Part shown: piece by piece, positions 15,241 through 23,041 of the stretch
How the letters are laid out: each line of letters opens with the position of its first letter
Numbering within the stretch: position 1 is the stretch's first letter
Assembly (NCBI RefSeq): GCF_032108445.1
Contig: NZ_CP134876.1
Span: 2,728,001 to 2,792,000 of the forward strand
Origin: Micromonospora halotolerans
GTDB taxonomy: Bacteria > Actinomycetota > Actinomycetes > Mycobacteriales > Micromonosporaceae
DNA: 64,000 nucleotides
Direction of reading: 5' to 3'
Notes under the pieces: model-generated
What the model was told of the DNA's origin: nothing
Seen by the model: the letters and a program-made list of their open reading frames with translations, nothing else
Databases searched by the model: none
Made by a program: the position numbers and the translations under genes

Positions 15241-18200
15241 CCTGCCCGGTGTGTGGAACCGTCGCCGTACCCGGCGCGCGGTTCTGCCACAACTGCGGAG
15301 CCGCCCTGCCGGCCGCCGCCACGCTGCCCGCCGCCGAGCGGCGGGTCGTCACCGTGCTCTTCGGCGACCTCTCCGACTTCACCTCCTGGTCGGAGGACCT
15401 CGACCCGGAACGGGTCGGCGCCGTCACGGACCGGGTGCTGGCCGCCCTGGCGGGCGCGGTCAAGACCTTCGGCGGGCACGTCGACAAGCTCACCGGCGAC
15501 GGGATCATGGCGGTCTTCGGCGCGCCGGTGGCGCACGAGGACGACGCCGAGCGCGCCGTCCGGGCCGCGCTCTCCATGCAGCGGGCGGTCCGCCGGGTGC
15601 TCGACGACGAGCGGGGCGGTGGCGCGCCGCTCGGCCTGCGGGTCGGCCTGAACACCGGCGACGTCATCGCCGGCATCCAGGCCGCGATCGAGTACACGGT
15701 CATCGGCGACACGGTGAACACCGCCGCCCGGCTCGCCGACGCCGCCGCCGTCGGCGCGGTCTACGCGGGCGGTCGCACCTCCGCCGCCACCCGGCACGTC
15801 GCCTCCTGGCGGGCGCTGCGCCCGCTGCGGCTCAAGGGCAAGCGCGAGCCGGTCGAGGCGTACGAGCTGCTCGGCCTGCTGGACGCGCCGGGCACCCGGT
15901 CCGGCCTCGGCGACGAGGCGCCCTTCGTGGGCCGGGAGACCGAGATCGGCCGGGTCGCCGGCCGGCTCGCCGAGGTGATCGACCGGGGTGAGCCCCGGGT
16001 GCTGTTGATGACCGCCGAGGCGGGGATCGGCAAGTCCCGGTTCGCCGCCGAGGTGGAACGCCTCGCCGCCGGCTACGACGTCGGCGCCGGCCGGTACGCC
16101 GCGCACACCGGCGCCCGGGTGCTCTCCGTGCGCTGCGCCGCGTTCGGCGAACGGCGCCGGCTCGCCCCCCTGGCCGACCTGGTCCGGGCCGCGGTCGGCC
16201 TGCCCAACGACGCGGCCACGGCGCTCACCCGGCCGGCCGTCGAGGAGCGGCTGCGCCGGCTCGGGCAGCGCCTCGGCCGGCTCCCCGGCGACCCGCCCCC
16301 ACTCGCCGTGGACCAGCTCCTGGCCCTGCTCGGGTACGCCGAACTCCCCGCCGGCACCGAGAACGGCGAGTGGAACGCCGCCTCCCCGCCCCCGGACGCC
16401 GAGGCCGTGCCCAACGCGGTCGCCGAGCTGCTCAGCGCGCTCGCCCTGGAGGCGCCGCTGGTGATCGTGGTGGACGACCTGCACGACGCCACGGCCGAGA
16501 CGATCAAGGCGCTCGCGCTGACCCTCAACCGGCTCAGCGGCCCGGTGCTGGTGCTGCTGCTCGGCCGGCCCGAGCTGGTGCGGACCGCCGGCGCGCTGAC
16601 CCGCGTCGCGGACGCCGAGGTGCACGCGCTGCCCCCGCTGCGCGGCGCCGACGCCTCCCGGCTGCTCACCAGCTATCTGAGCGGCGGCAAGCTGTCCACG
16701 GGCGACGCCGACCGGCTGCTCGCCACCGCCCAGGGCAACCCGTTCTACCTGGCCGAGCTGGTCACCCTGCTGATGGAGCGGGGGGCGCTGACCGCCGGCC
16801 CGGGGCGGGACGCCAACGTCGGCTGGCGGCTCGCGCCCGGCTCGCTGGGCAGCCGGCTGCTCTCCCGCGACCTGGCCGCCGTGCTCGCCGCGCGTATCGA
16901 CGCCCTGCCGCCGGACGCCCGCTCGGTCCTGCGGGACGCCGCGGTGGTCGGCGACATCGTGCCCGACGGCGCGCTGGAGGCGCTGCGCGAGCAGCGCGTC
17001 GGGCGGGACGGCCGGCCGGCCGCGGTGGCGGCGGTCGAGCTGGACCGGGCCGTGGAGGAGCTGCTGCAACGCCGCATGCTGCACCGCACCCGCACCGGGT
17101 TCGCCTTCGCCACCCCGCTCATGCGGGAGGCCGCGTACGCCGGGGTGAGCAAGGCCGAGCTGGCCGAGCGGCACGCCGCGCTGGCCCGCTGGGCGGCACC
17201 GGAGAACGTCGACGGCACCACCACGGCGGCCGGCGGGTTCACCGAGTCCGCCCGGGACGACTTCGTCGCCCAGCACGTCGAGCGGGCCGCCGCGCTCGCC
17301 GACGCGGTCAAGCTCCGCCCGGACGCGCCGGCCCGGGCGGTGTCCCCGCTGGGCGTGGCCGCGCTGGGCCGGGCCGCCCGCCGCGCGCTGCGGTCCGGGG
17401 AGCCGGCGATGGCCGTCGAGTACGCCGAACGCGCCGCCGAGCTGGCCCGCGACGGGGTGCCGCTGGCCGACCAGGTGGTGCACGCCCGGGCGCTGCTCCA
17501 GATCGGTCGCCCGGCCGACGCGCTCGCCTTCGGCGAGAAGATCGCCGCGAACGCCGGGGACGCGGCGGCCACCCGGACCAGCGCCCTCCTGCTGGCCGGG
17601 CAGGCCCACCAGACGCTGGGTGACGCCGCCCGGGCCGAGCGGAGCTGGCAGGAGGCGTTGCAGGTGGCCACGGCGGCCAACCTGCCGACCATGCGCGCCT
17701 CGGCGATGCGCCGGCTCGGCATGGCCGACTTCATCGCCGGCCGGCTGGGCCAGGCGAGCAGCCGCCTGGCGGCCTCCTACCAGGTCAGCCTTGCCGCGAA
17801 GGACCCGCGCGGGCAGGCCTGGTCGTTGCAGAACCTGGCCTGGGTCACCACGACCCGGGGCGACTTCGCCGGCACCGACGCGGTGCTCGGCCGGGCCGCC
17901 CGGCTCTTCGCCGAGCTGAAGGACCCGTACGGGAGGGCCTGGCTTCGCGGCACCACGGCGTTCGCCCGGCTGCTGGCCGGCCGGCTCCGCGAGGCGTGCC
18001 GGATGGCGCAGGTGTTCCTGCCGTTCGGCGAGCGGGTCGGCGAGGCGTGGGCGGTGGGCACCCTGCGCGCCGTCGAGGCGTACGCCACCGCCGAGCTGGG
18101 CGAGCTGGCCGAGGCGGACCGGGCGGCACGCCGCGCGTACCGGGAGTTCGCCGAGGTGGGCGACGACTGGGGCCAGGGCTTCGCGCTGGTGGTGCGCGGT

Positions 18201-18818
18201 GTGGTGGCGCGCGGGCTGGGCGAGCCGGAGCACGCCGCCGACCTGCTCACCGACGCCCTCGGGTACGCCGACCGCACCACGCACCCGCTGCTCACCGGGA
18301 TGGCCGGGACACTGCGCGGCTTCGTGGCACTCGACATGGGCGACGCCGCGACGGCCGAGCGGGAGGCCCGGTCGGTGCTGACCACCGTGGAGCCGCACAA
18401 TCCGCAGGCCCCCGCCCAGGTGGCGCCCCGGGTGCTGCTCGCCATGGCCCGGCTCGCGACCGGCGACGCCGCGACCGCGGTGGGGCTGCTCGCCCCGGTC
18501 GCCACGACCGCCGCCAACACCCCGTCGCTGCTGTTCTCCCGCCGCCAGACCATGGCCCGGTACGCGTCCGCGCTGCTCGGCCTCGGCCAGCGCGAGCAGG
18601 CGCTGGACTGGGCGCAGCGGGCCGTGTCGGCACCGGCCGAGGACGTGCGCAGCCAGGTCATCGCGCGGATGGTGCTCGCCGAGTCGTTCGAGGCCTGCGG
18701 CCGTCCGGCCGAGGCGCTGGCCAGCGCCGAGGAGGCGGTGCGGCTGGCGTACGCCACCGAGCAGCGCAGCGAGCGGGCCGCCGCCGACGCGCTCCGCGTC
18801 CGCCTCGCCGCGCACTGA
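15237..18818 (+). CDS. Zinc-ribbon / class III nucleotide cyclase / ATPase / TPR protein
   Basis: A 1193-aa multidomain signalling protein. Residues 3-20 form a zinc ribbon (C3, C6, C17, C20). Residues 36-210 are a class III cyclase: metal aspartates D44 (FGDLSDFT) and D88 (KLTGDGIMAVFG), purine-selecting K84 and D158, and transition-state N161 and R165 (TVNTAARL). All are present, so it should make cAMP. Next comes an AAA-type NTPase (TAEAGIGKSRFAAEV near 255-269, IVVDDLHDA near 408), then TPR-like helical repeats to the end. There is no LuxR DNA-binding domain, unlike many similar proteins. GTG 15237 overlaps the MBL stop. Its product could feed the CRP encoded at 38.5 kb; that link is inference. 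Confidence 0.88.
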   Translation: MTCPVCGTVAVPGARFCHNCGAALPAAATLPAAERRVVTVLFGDLSDFTSWSEDLDPERVGAVTDRVLAALAGAVKTFGGHVDKLTGDGIMAVFGAPVAHEDDAERAVRAALSMQRAVRRVLDDERGGGAPLGLRVGLNTGDVIAGIQAAIEYTVIGDTVNTAARLADAAAVGAVYAGGRTSAATRHVASWRALRPLRLKGKREPVEAYELLGLLDAPGTRSGLGDEAPFVGRETEIGRVAGRLAEVIDRGEPRVLLMTAEAGIGKSRFAAEVERLAAGYDVGAGRYAAHTGARVLSVRCAAFGERRRLAPLADLVRAAVGLPNDAATALTRPAVEERLRRLGQRLGRLPGDPPPLAVDQLLALLGYAELPAGTENGEWNAASPPPDAEAVPNAVAELLSALALEAPLVIVVDDLHDATAETIKALALTLNRLSGPVLVLLLGRPELVRTAGALTRVADAEVHALPPLRGADASRLLTSYLSGGKLSTGDADRLLATAQGNPFYLAELVTLLMERGALTAGPGRDANVGWRLAPGSLGSRLLSRDLAAVLAARIDALPPDARSVLRDAAVVGDIVPDGALEALREQRVGRDGRPAAVAAVELDRAVEELLQRRMLHRTRTGFAFATPLMREAAYAGVSKAELAERHAALARWAAPENVDGTTTAAGGFTESARDDFVAQHVERAAALADAVKLRPDAPARAVSPLGVAALGRAARRALRSGEPAMAVEYAERAAELARDGVPLADQVVHARALLQIGRPADALAFGEKIAANAGDAAATRTSALLLAGQAHQTLGDAARAERSWQEALQVATAANLPTMRASAMRRLGMADFIAGRLGQASSRLAASYQVSLAAKDPRGQAWSLQNLAWVTTTRGDFAGTDAVLGRAARLFAELKDPYGRAWLRGTTAFARLLAGRLREACRMAQVFLPFGERVGEAWAVGTLRAVEAYATAELGELAEADRAARRAYREFAEVGDDWGQGFALVVRGVVARGLGEPEHAADLLTDALGYADRTTHPLLTGMAGTLRGFVALDMGDAATAEREARSVLTTVEPHNPQAPAQVAPRVLLAMARLATGDAATAVGLLAPVATTAANTPSLLFSRRQTMARYASALLGLGQREQALDWAQRAVSAPAEDVRSQVIARMVLAESFEACGRPAEALASAEEAVRLAYATEQRSERAAADALRVRLAAH

Positions 18819-18928
18819 TCCCCACCCGGTTCTGCCGGTTCCGGGGATGTGCCCGTCGGAGGGGGCGGTTAGCGTGGGGGCGAGCGAGCGGGCCGTCCAC
18901 GCCGACGGCCACGGTTGGGGGAGGGACG

Positions 18929-19411
18929 ATGAGGCTGCCGCGCTCCGGCGCCGGCTGGACGATCGCGGTCTTCGGGCTTCTGGCGCTGCTGCTCGGCGCG
19001 CTGGGGCTGATCTGGCCGGAGACCCAGCTCCGCCTGCTCGGCTTCGAGGTGCCGGCCGAGCGCGCCCCGGGTGACTACACCGGCACGTTCCTGACGGCGT
19101 CGTCGATGGCCTCGTTCAACATGGGGGTCTACTACCTGCTCGCGGTGGCGACCGAGTGGCGGCCGTTCTACCGGTTCACCGTCTGGTTCCGGCTGGTCAC
19201 GTTCACCGTCTTCAGCATCGCGGTGCTCTCCGACGTCGCCCCGGACCGGTTCTTCGGGGTCGCGGCCTGGGAGGGCCTGGGTGCGGTCGCGACCGCCGTC
19301 GGCCTGTGGTGGGACGCCCGCCGGGCGGCCGGCGGGCCGGGCCGGCCGGCGGCGGCCGACGACACCGCTCCGGGTCCGGGCCCGGTTCCGGCGACCGACG
19401 CGGTGCGCTGA
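18929..19411 (+). CDS. Hypothetical four-helix membrane protein, 160 aa
   Basis: ATG 18929 follows GGGGGAGGGA. Four hydrophobic segments are visible: WTIAVFGLLALLLGALGLIW, a FNMGVYYLLAVA helix, FRLVTFTVFSIAVL, and WEGLGAVATAVGLWWDA. A short Gly/Pro/Ala cytoplasmic tail follows. The pattern resembles small DoxX/DUF4267-like membrane proteins, but I cannot assign a family firmly. It stands between the cyclase gene (110 bp upstream) and the kinase gene (30 bp downstream) on the same strand, so co-transcription with the kinase is plausible. Confidence 0.7.
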   Translation: MRLPRSGAGWTIAVFGLLALLLGALGLIWPETQLRLLGFEVPAERAPGDYTGTFLTASSMASFNMGVYYLLAVATEWRPFYRFTVWFRLVTFTVFSIAVLSDVAPDRFFGVAAWEGLGAVATAVGLWWDARRAAGGPGRPAAADDTAPGPGPVPATDAVR

Positions 19412-19441
19412 GCGACCGGGACCGTTGGGTATTTTCGAGTC

Positions 19442-20950
19442 GTGACCGAGACCCCGCCCGGCGCCCTGCGGCTGCCCATCGTGCCCGGTCTGACCGACCT
19501 GGAGGTCTTCGCCCGGGGCGGCTACGCCACCGTCTACCGGGCCACCCAGATCTCGGTGGGGCGCGAGGTCGCGGTCAAGGTGGAGAACCGCACACTGGAC
19601 AGCGACCGGGACCAGGCGCGTTTCCTGCGCGAGGCGCGGGCCGCCGGCAAGATGTCCTCCCACCCGCACGTGGTGGACCTCTTCGACGTCGGGGTCACCG
19701 TCGACCAGCACCCCTACCTGATCATGGAGCTCTGCGACGGCTCGTACGCGGAGCGGATGCGCCGGTGCCCGTTGGGCGCGGTCGAGGCCCGCGACCTCGG
19801 CGTGAAGATCGCCGATGCGCTGGCCCACTCGCACGCGGCCGGGGTGCTGCACCGCGACGTCAAGCCGGCCAACATCCTCTACTCGCACTTCAATTCGGCG
19901 GTGCTGGCCGACTTCGGGCTGGCGGTGCTGGCCGAGGTGCGCGACGCCTCGGTCACCCTGGAGGTGCTCACCCCGGCCTACGCGCCGCCGGAGATGTTCA
20001 GCCACAGCCCGCCCAGCCCGGCCGTCGACGTCTACGCGCTCTGCGCCACCCTCTACGCGGTGATGCACGGCCGTCCGCCGCGCTGGCAGTCCGAGCGCAA
20101 CCCGAGCCTGGTCACCGTGCTGGAGATGTTCCAGCAGCCGATCCCCGGCCTGCCCGGGGTGCCCGACGAGCTGATCGACGTGCTGCGGCTCGGCATGGCC
20201 AACGACCCGGACGAGCGTCCCTCCGCCGTCGAGCTGCGCGGCATGCTCGCCGCGCTCCCGCTGGACCCGGGGGCCGCGCCGGTGAGCGGCGCGCCCTATC
20301 CGGGGGCTCCGGTCAGCGGCGGCCCGACCACCGGTGGCCAGCCGCTGACCCGCGCCGGCCAGCCGGGCCCGCGCCCGCCGGCCGAGGACGCCCACCCGAC
20401 CGTGCCGAGCCGCGGCCGCCGCTGGCCGCGGCGCTGGTTCCTCGGCGGGGCGGGCGTGCTCGCGCTCGCCGCCTCGGCCGGTGCGGGCGCCTGGCTGGCC
20501 GACGGTGCCCCCGCCGTGGTGTCGCCGACGCCGGTGGCCAGCGGGGCGGTCGAGCCGGCGCGGGTGCCGCCCGGCTGCGCGGCGGGCGACGTCCGCCTGC
20601 CGGCGGGCGCACACTGCGCGTCCGAACTGGAGTGTTACGGCCCGGTGCGGCTGCGCCGCGACCGGGCCGAGGCGACCCGGGTGCCCTGCGACGGCCGGCA
20701 CACGTGGGAGAGCTACGCCGAGGGCGACCTGCCGGCCGCGCTCGTCGGCGCGGGCCACGACGCGGTGGTCGCCCACCCGGCCGTCCAGCAGGTCTGCAGC
20801 GTGGACACGTTCCAGCTGGCCAGCGGAGTGCGACAGCTGACCGGCTGGAACCTGGAGGTGCTGCCGCCGGCCGGCGCCAACCGCACCTACCGGTGCCTGG
20901 CGGGGCGGGGCGTGGACGCGCTGGCCGTGCCGACCCTCACCGGTCGCTGA
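19442..20950 (+). CDS. Transmembrane Ser/Thr protein kinase
   Basis: A 502-aa PknB-like kinase. The N-terminal kinase domain (about 15-275) has a Gly loop FARGGYATVYRA, the ATP lysine in EVAVKVENR, catalytic loop HRDVKPANI, DFGLAVLAE, and TPAYAPPE in place of the usual GTPxYMAPE. A disordered Pro/Gly linker follows, then a membrane helix WFLGGAGVLALAASAGAGAW near 332-351. The extracellular domain has four or more Cys (AGDVRLPAGAHCASELECYG, VPCDGRHTWESYAEG, VQQVCSVD), resembling the septum-formation-type domain found in actinobacterial kinases. GTG 19442 is the start. Its last 14 bases overlap the convergent gene at 20937. Confidence 0.92.
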   Translation: MTETPPGALRLPIVPGLTDLEVFARGGYATVYRATQISVGREVAVKVENRTLDSDRDQARFLREARAAGKMSSHPHVVDLFDVGVTVDQHPYLIMELCDGSYAERMRRCPLGAVEARDLGVKIADALAHSHAAGVLHRDVKPANILYSHFNSAVLADFGLAVLAEVRDASVTLEVLTPAYAPPEMFSHSPPSPAVDVYALCATLYAVMHGRPPRWQSERNPSLVTVLEMFQQPIPGLPGVPDELIDVLRLGMANDPDERPSAVELRGMLAALPLDPGAAPVSGAPYPGAPVSGGPTTGGQPLTRAGQPGPRPPAEDAHPTVPSRGRRWPRRWFLGGAGVLALAASAGAGAWLADGAPAVVSPTPVASGAVEPARVPPGCAAGDVRLPAGAHCASELECYGPVRLRRDRAEATRVPCDGRHTWESYAEGDLPAALVGAGHDAVVAHPAVQQVCSVDTFQLASGVRQLTGWNLEVLPPAGANRTYRCLAGRGVDALAVPTLTGR

Positions 20951-21404
20951 TCCCGTTCGCCGTCCGCTGCTGCCGCACCGCCCGCGGGTCGAGTGCGCCC
21001 GGGGTGTCGGCGTCGCCCGGGTAGCCGCTGCCGGACGCCCGCAGGTCCCGGACCGCCCGTGGGTCGAGCGCCTCCAACGTGTCGGCGTCGCCCGCGTAGC
21101 CGCCGACCGGCGTGCGGAGCTGCCGGACCGCGCGGGGGTCGATCGCCTCCAGGGTGTCGGCGTCCACCCCGTACGCCATGGGGGCCGGCCACTGGTCGGT
21201 GGACGCGTCGGCGCGGGGAGGAGCCTGCCGGGCGGCGGTGACCGCCACCCCGGCGATCATGCCGAGCAGGACGCAGACCAGGGCCAGCACCACCGACAGG
21301 ATGCCGGCCGGGCGCCACACCACCAACGTCACCAGCGCCGCCACCGCCGTTACCGACGCGACGACGGCCTTGACCCGCGCATCGGGCTTCGGGAACGAAC
21401 TCAC
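20937..21404 (-). CDS. Small membrane protein with three DADTLEALDPRAVR repeats
   Basis: A 155-aa protein from GTG 21404. Two hydrophobic segments (VVASVTAVAALVTLVVW and ILSVVLALVCVLLGMIAG, residues 14-50) form a hairpin in the membrane. The cytoplasmic tail then carries three copies of a 16-17-residue unit spaced about 23-24 residues apart: DADTLEAIDPRAVRQLR, DADTLEALDPRAVRDLR and DADTPGALDPRAVRQQR. The unit is not one I know. Each holds an acidic-flanked Thr that could be a kinase site, and the convergent neighbour is a membrane Ser/Thr kinase overlapping by 14 bp. A substrate relationship is only a guess. Confidence 0.7.
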   Translation of the reverse strand: MSSFPKPDARVKAVVASVTAVAALVTLVVWRPAGILSVVLALVCVLLGMIAGVAVTAARQAPPRADASTDQWPAPMAYGVDADTLEAIDPRAVRQLRTPVGGYAGDADTLEALDPRAVRDLRASGSGYPGDADTPGALDPRAVRQQRTANGISDR

Positions 21405-21814
21405 CCGACAAGCATGGCCCAGGGCGTCGAGCTGTCAACTGCCGGACCGGTACGGCTTCCCGCCGACCACGCCCGCCGAGCCGACCAGCCTCCACTACGG
21501 AGAGCGATGAAGGCGCCGATCAATACGATTTCGTTACACATAACCGGCAGGTTCCCCGGTTCAAGTCTGGGCTACGGGACGGGGCGCAGGGGCGGGGAGC
21601 CGGGGAGGGCCGTCGTCTCTGCTGCCAATCCGGGGGTGCCGGAGCAGCCTATCGGCCCGGTGTGGCGTCCGGGACACCAAAGCGCCGCAGCGACCGTGCC
21701 GACCTGGCTCCGCTCCACGGGGGCCAGGCGGCACGGTCCGCAAGACAACCCAACCGAGGAGTCGAATGCGACGAGCTGAGCTTGCCGCAGTCCTCGCCGG
21801 GACTGGGCGGCGAC
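21405..21814. other. Gene-free stretch at the left edge of the phage-like islet
   Basis: It holds the leader of the minus-strand repeat protein, a GC-poor patch (aatacgatttcgttacacataacc, about 21522-21545), the tRNA-3'-half-like sequence at 21539-21579, and GC-rich filler. An ATG at 21767 with an upstream gaggag box opens a short frame with no recognisable product. No supported gene. Confidence 0.4.
21539..21579 (+). other. tRNA 3'-half-like sequence
   Basis: The sequence contains a valid T arm, CCCGG-TTCAAGT-CTGGG (21555-21571), followed by a plausible 7-base acceptor strand plus discriminator (CTACGGG-A). An aaccggcaggttc stretch precedes it. No matching 5' half, D arm or anticodon stem lies upstream, so this is not a working tRNA. 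It could be a relic attachment site at the edge of the phage-like islet. Chance similarity is possible. Confidence 0.35.
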
Positions 21815-22209
21815 ATGGTCCGGTACGAGCGCGGGCTGCTGGACGACATCGAGACCTGTGACCTCTTCCAGCGACTGGTCGACACCGGCCTGGTCTGGGG
21901 GGCTGCAGGGACACTACGTGCGGGCGGCGCACCGGCCGCTCGACTGTGGACTGATCAAGCAGAGGGAGGCGGCGATTGAGACGCCGCTGAGGCACGGTGA
22001 CCTGGCGCTGGTGCGGGCGACCAACCTGTCGGGGCTCGGCCGGTACAACGACCTGGACCAGGACCGCCGGGACGCGGGGAAACGACCCTGACTTCCTGGT
22101 CGACCCGTACTGGACGTTCTTCGGGTCCGAGTACACGGTCGACGAGATCGAGGTGGTCAAGCGCCTGCGGCTGGTCGACGAGGACGGCAACGAGGTGCGG
22201 GTGGAATGA
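21815..22209 (+). pseudogene. Actinophage-type DUF7417 protein, two frameshifts
   Basis: Reading from ATG 21815, the product begins VRYERGLLDDIETCDLFQRL and VDTGLVWG. It continues in a second frame as LQGHYVRAAHRPLDCGLIKQ, and in a third as GNDPDFLVDPYWTFFGSEYT to the stop at 22209. The opening matches the phage DUF7417 pattern (LFQRLVDTGLAWQLQGHY). Each junction falls in a G-run (21897-21902 and 22077-22080) and is repaired by removing one G. The final TGA overlaps the ATG of the next gene (ATGA), showing that the third frame is the true 3' end. The role in phages is unknown. Either real decay or homopolymer miscounting explains the breaks. Confidence 0.6.
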
Positions 22210-22712
22210 GCCGCCGCTGGCACCCCAAGGGCAAGGGCTGGACCCGGACCCTGGACTACGGCTCGGTCGTCGCGTGGATGCGTCCGCACCCCGCTGGCCT
22301 GGAGGTCGTGGTCTACACCGGGGACTGCTGGGGCTGGGACGAGACCCGGGGCGAGGTGTGGCACGTCCTGTGCCCGCCGCACTCCTGGATCCCCCGCCAC
22401 GTCCAGGACAAGCCCCACCGGATCCGGTGGTTGCTCGACGAGCACGACGGGTCGGTGCTGCTGGCCCGGTACAAGGTGCGCGGCCTGCCTGCGCACCGCG
22501 TCGGCGGACGGCGCGGTAGTGACCATCCCCGGCTCAACTCGCGGCGGTGGGTCAACATGTGGCCGCCGCCGCGCAAAATCGTCCGGGCGCTGGGCGAGTC
22601 ACCCGACCAGCTCCGGTACCGGCCAAGGCCGGACACCTCGCTATTCCCGGCGAGGATCGAGCAGAGCTTCGCCGAGGCCCTGCGACTCGTGGCTGAGGAG
22701 GAGAGCCAATGA
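22206..22712 (+). CDS. Phage-like hypothetical protein, 168 aa
   Basis: An intact frame from ATG 22206, overlapping the previous stop. The product is basic and Trp/Arg-rich: RRWHPKGKGWTRTLDYGSVV, a YTGDCWGWDETRGEVWHVLC block, WIPRHVQDKPHRIRWLLDE, and a C-terminal RIEQSFAEALRLVAEEESQ helix. The beta-strand pattern with many Trp suggests a compact domain. I do not recognise it; similar small proteins of unknown function are common in actinophage early regions. The stop overlaps an ATG at 22709 (ATGA), preceded by gaggaggagag, so the next gene was translationally coupled to it. Confidence 0.6.
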   Translation: MSRRWHPKGKGWTRTLDYGSVVAWMRPHPAGLEVVVYTGDCWGWDETRGEVWHVLCPPHSWIPRHVQDKPHRIRWLLDEHDGSVLLARYKVRGLPAHRVGGRRGSDHPRLNSRRWVNMWPPPRKIVRALGESPDQLRYRPRPDTSLFPARIEQSFAEALRLVAEEESQ

Positions 22713-22728
22713 ACAACTCACCGAGATC

Positions 22729-22920
22729 GTGACCCCGGCCGTGGCCCCGGCCAAGGAGCGCCCGCACTACATCCCGAAGCGGGAGGCCGACGCGGGCAAG
22801 ACCCGATGCCGTCAGTGCCTGGTCCGGGGCACGACGCGCAACAGGGGTGGGCGTGACGGGACCTACCGTCACCAGCCCCGGTACCCGGTGCTCTACCTGC
22901 ACCCCGAGGCGGCTGCGTGA
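22729..22920 (+). CDS. Small CxxC protein, phage-like, start region probably frameshifted
   Basis: The open frame from GTG 22729 encodes 63 aa: TPAVAPAKERPHYIPKREAD, AGKTRCRQCLVRGTTRNRGG and a Tyr/Pro-rich C-terminus. The CRQC pair suggests half a zinc knuckle or DNA-binding contact. The expected start is ATG 22709, which overlaps the upstream stop as ATGA and has a good ribosome site. It lies in another frame and hits a stop after seven codons. One base missing between 22711 and 22722 would restore NEQLTEIVTPAV-like continuity. So either the coupled start is lost or the sequence has an error. Confidence 0.5.
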   Translation: MTPAVAPAKERPHYIPKREADAGKTRCRQCLVRGTTRNRGGRDGTYRHQPRYPVLYLHPEAAA

Positions 22921-22992
22921 AGGACCAGACGGCTGGGTGACGCTCGGCTGTTTGGTCGACACGCCCCGTCGCGACTGGACCCACGCCCTGAT

Positions 22993-23014
22993 GACGGGGC
23001 ATGGTTGCCCCGTC
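22993..23014 (+). terminator. Hairpin between the phage-like genes and the LPxTG gene
   Basis: gacggggca (22993-23001) and tgccccgtc (23006-23014) form a perfect 9-bp stem with a 4-nt loop, 27 bases before the TTG start of the next gene. It may end the small-gene operon or act as a leader hairpin. Confidence 0.6.
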
Positions 23015-23041
23015 CGTTCCATAAACTGGAGGAGAAGGATC

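Noticed and set aside
15117..18815. 1232-aa open frame antisense to the cyclase gene
   Set aside because: It is a mirror frame produced by high GC; its composition is Arg/Gly/His-rich and low-complexity, while the sense frame has intact cyclase and ATPase motifs.
21766..21870. Short frame from ATG 21767 before the DUF7417 gene
   Set aside because: It has a gaggag box but overlaps the better-supported DUF7417 start in another frame and shows no family features.
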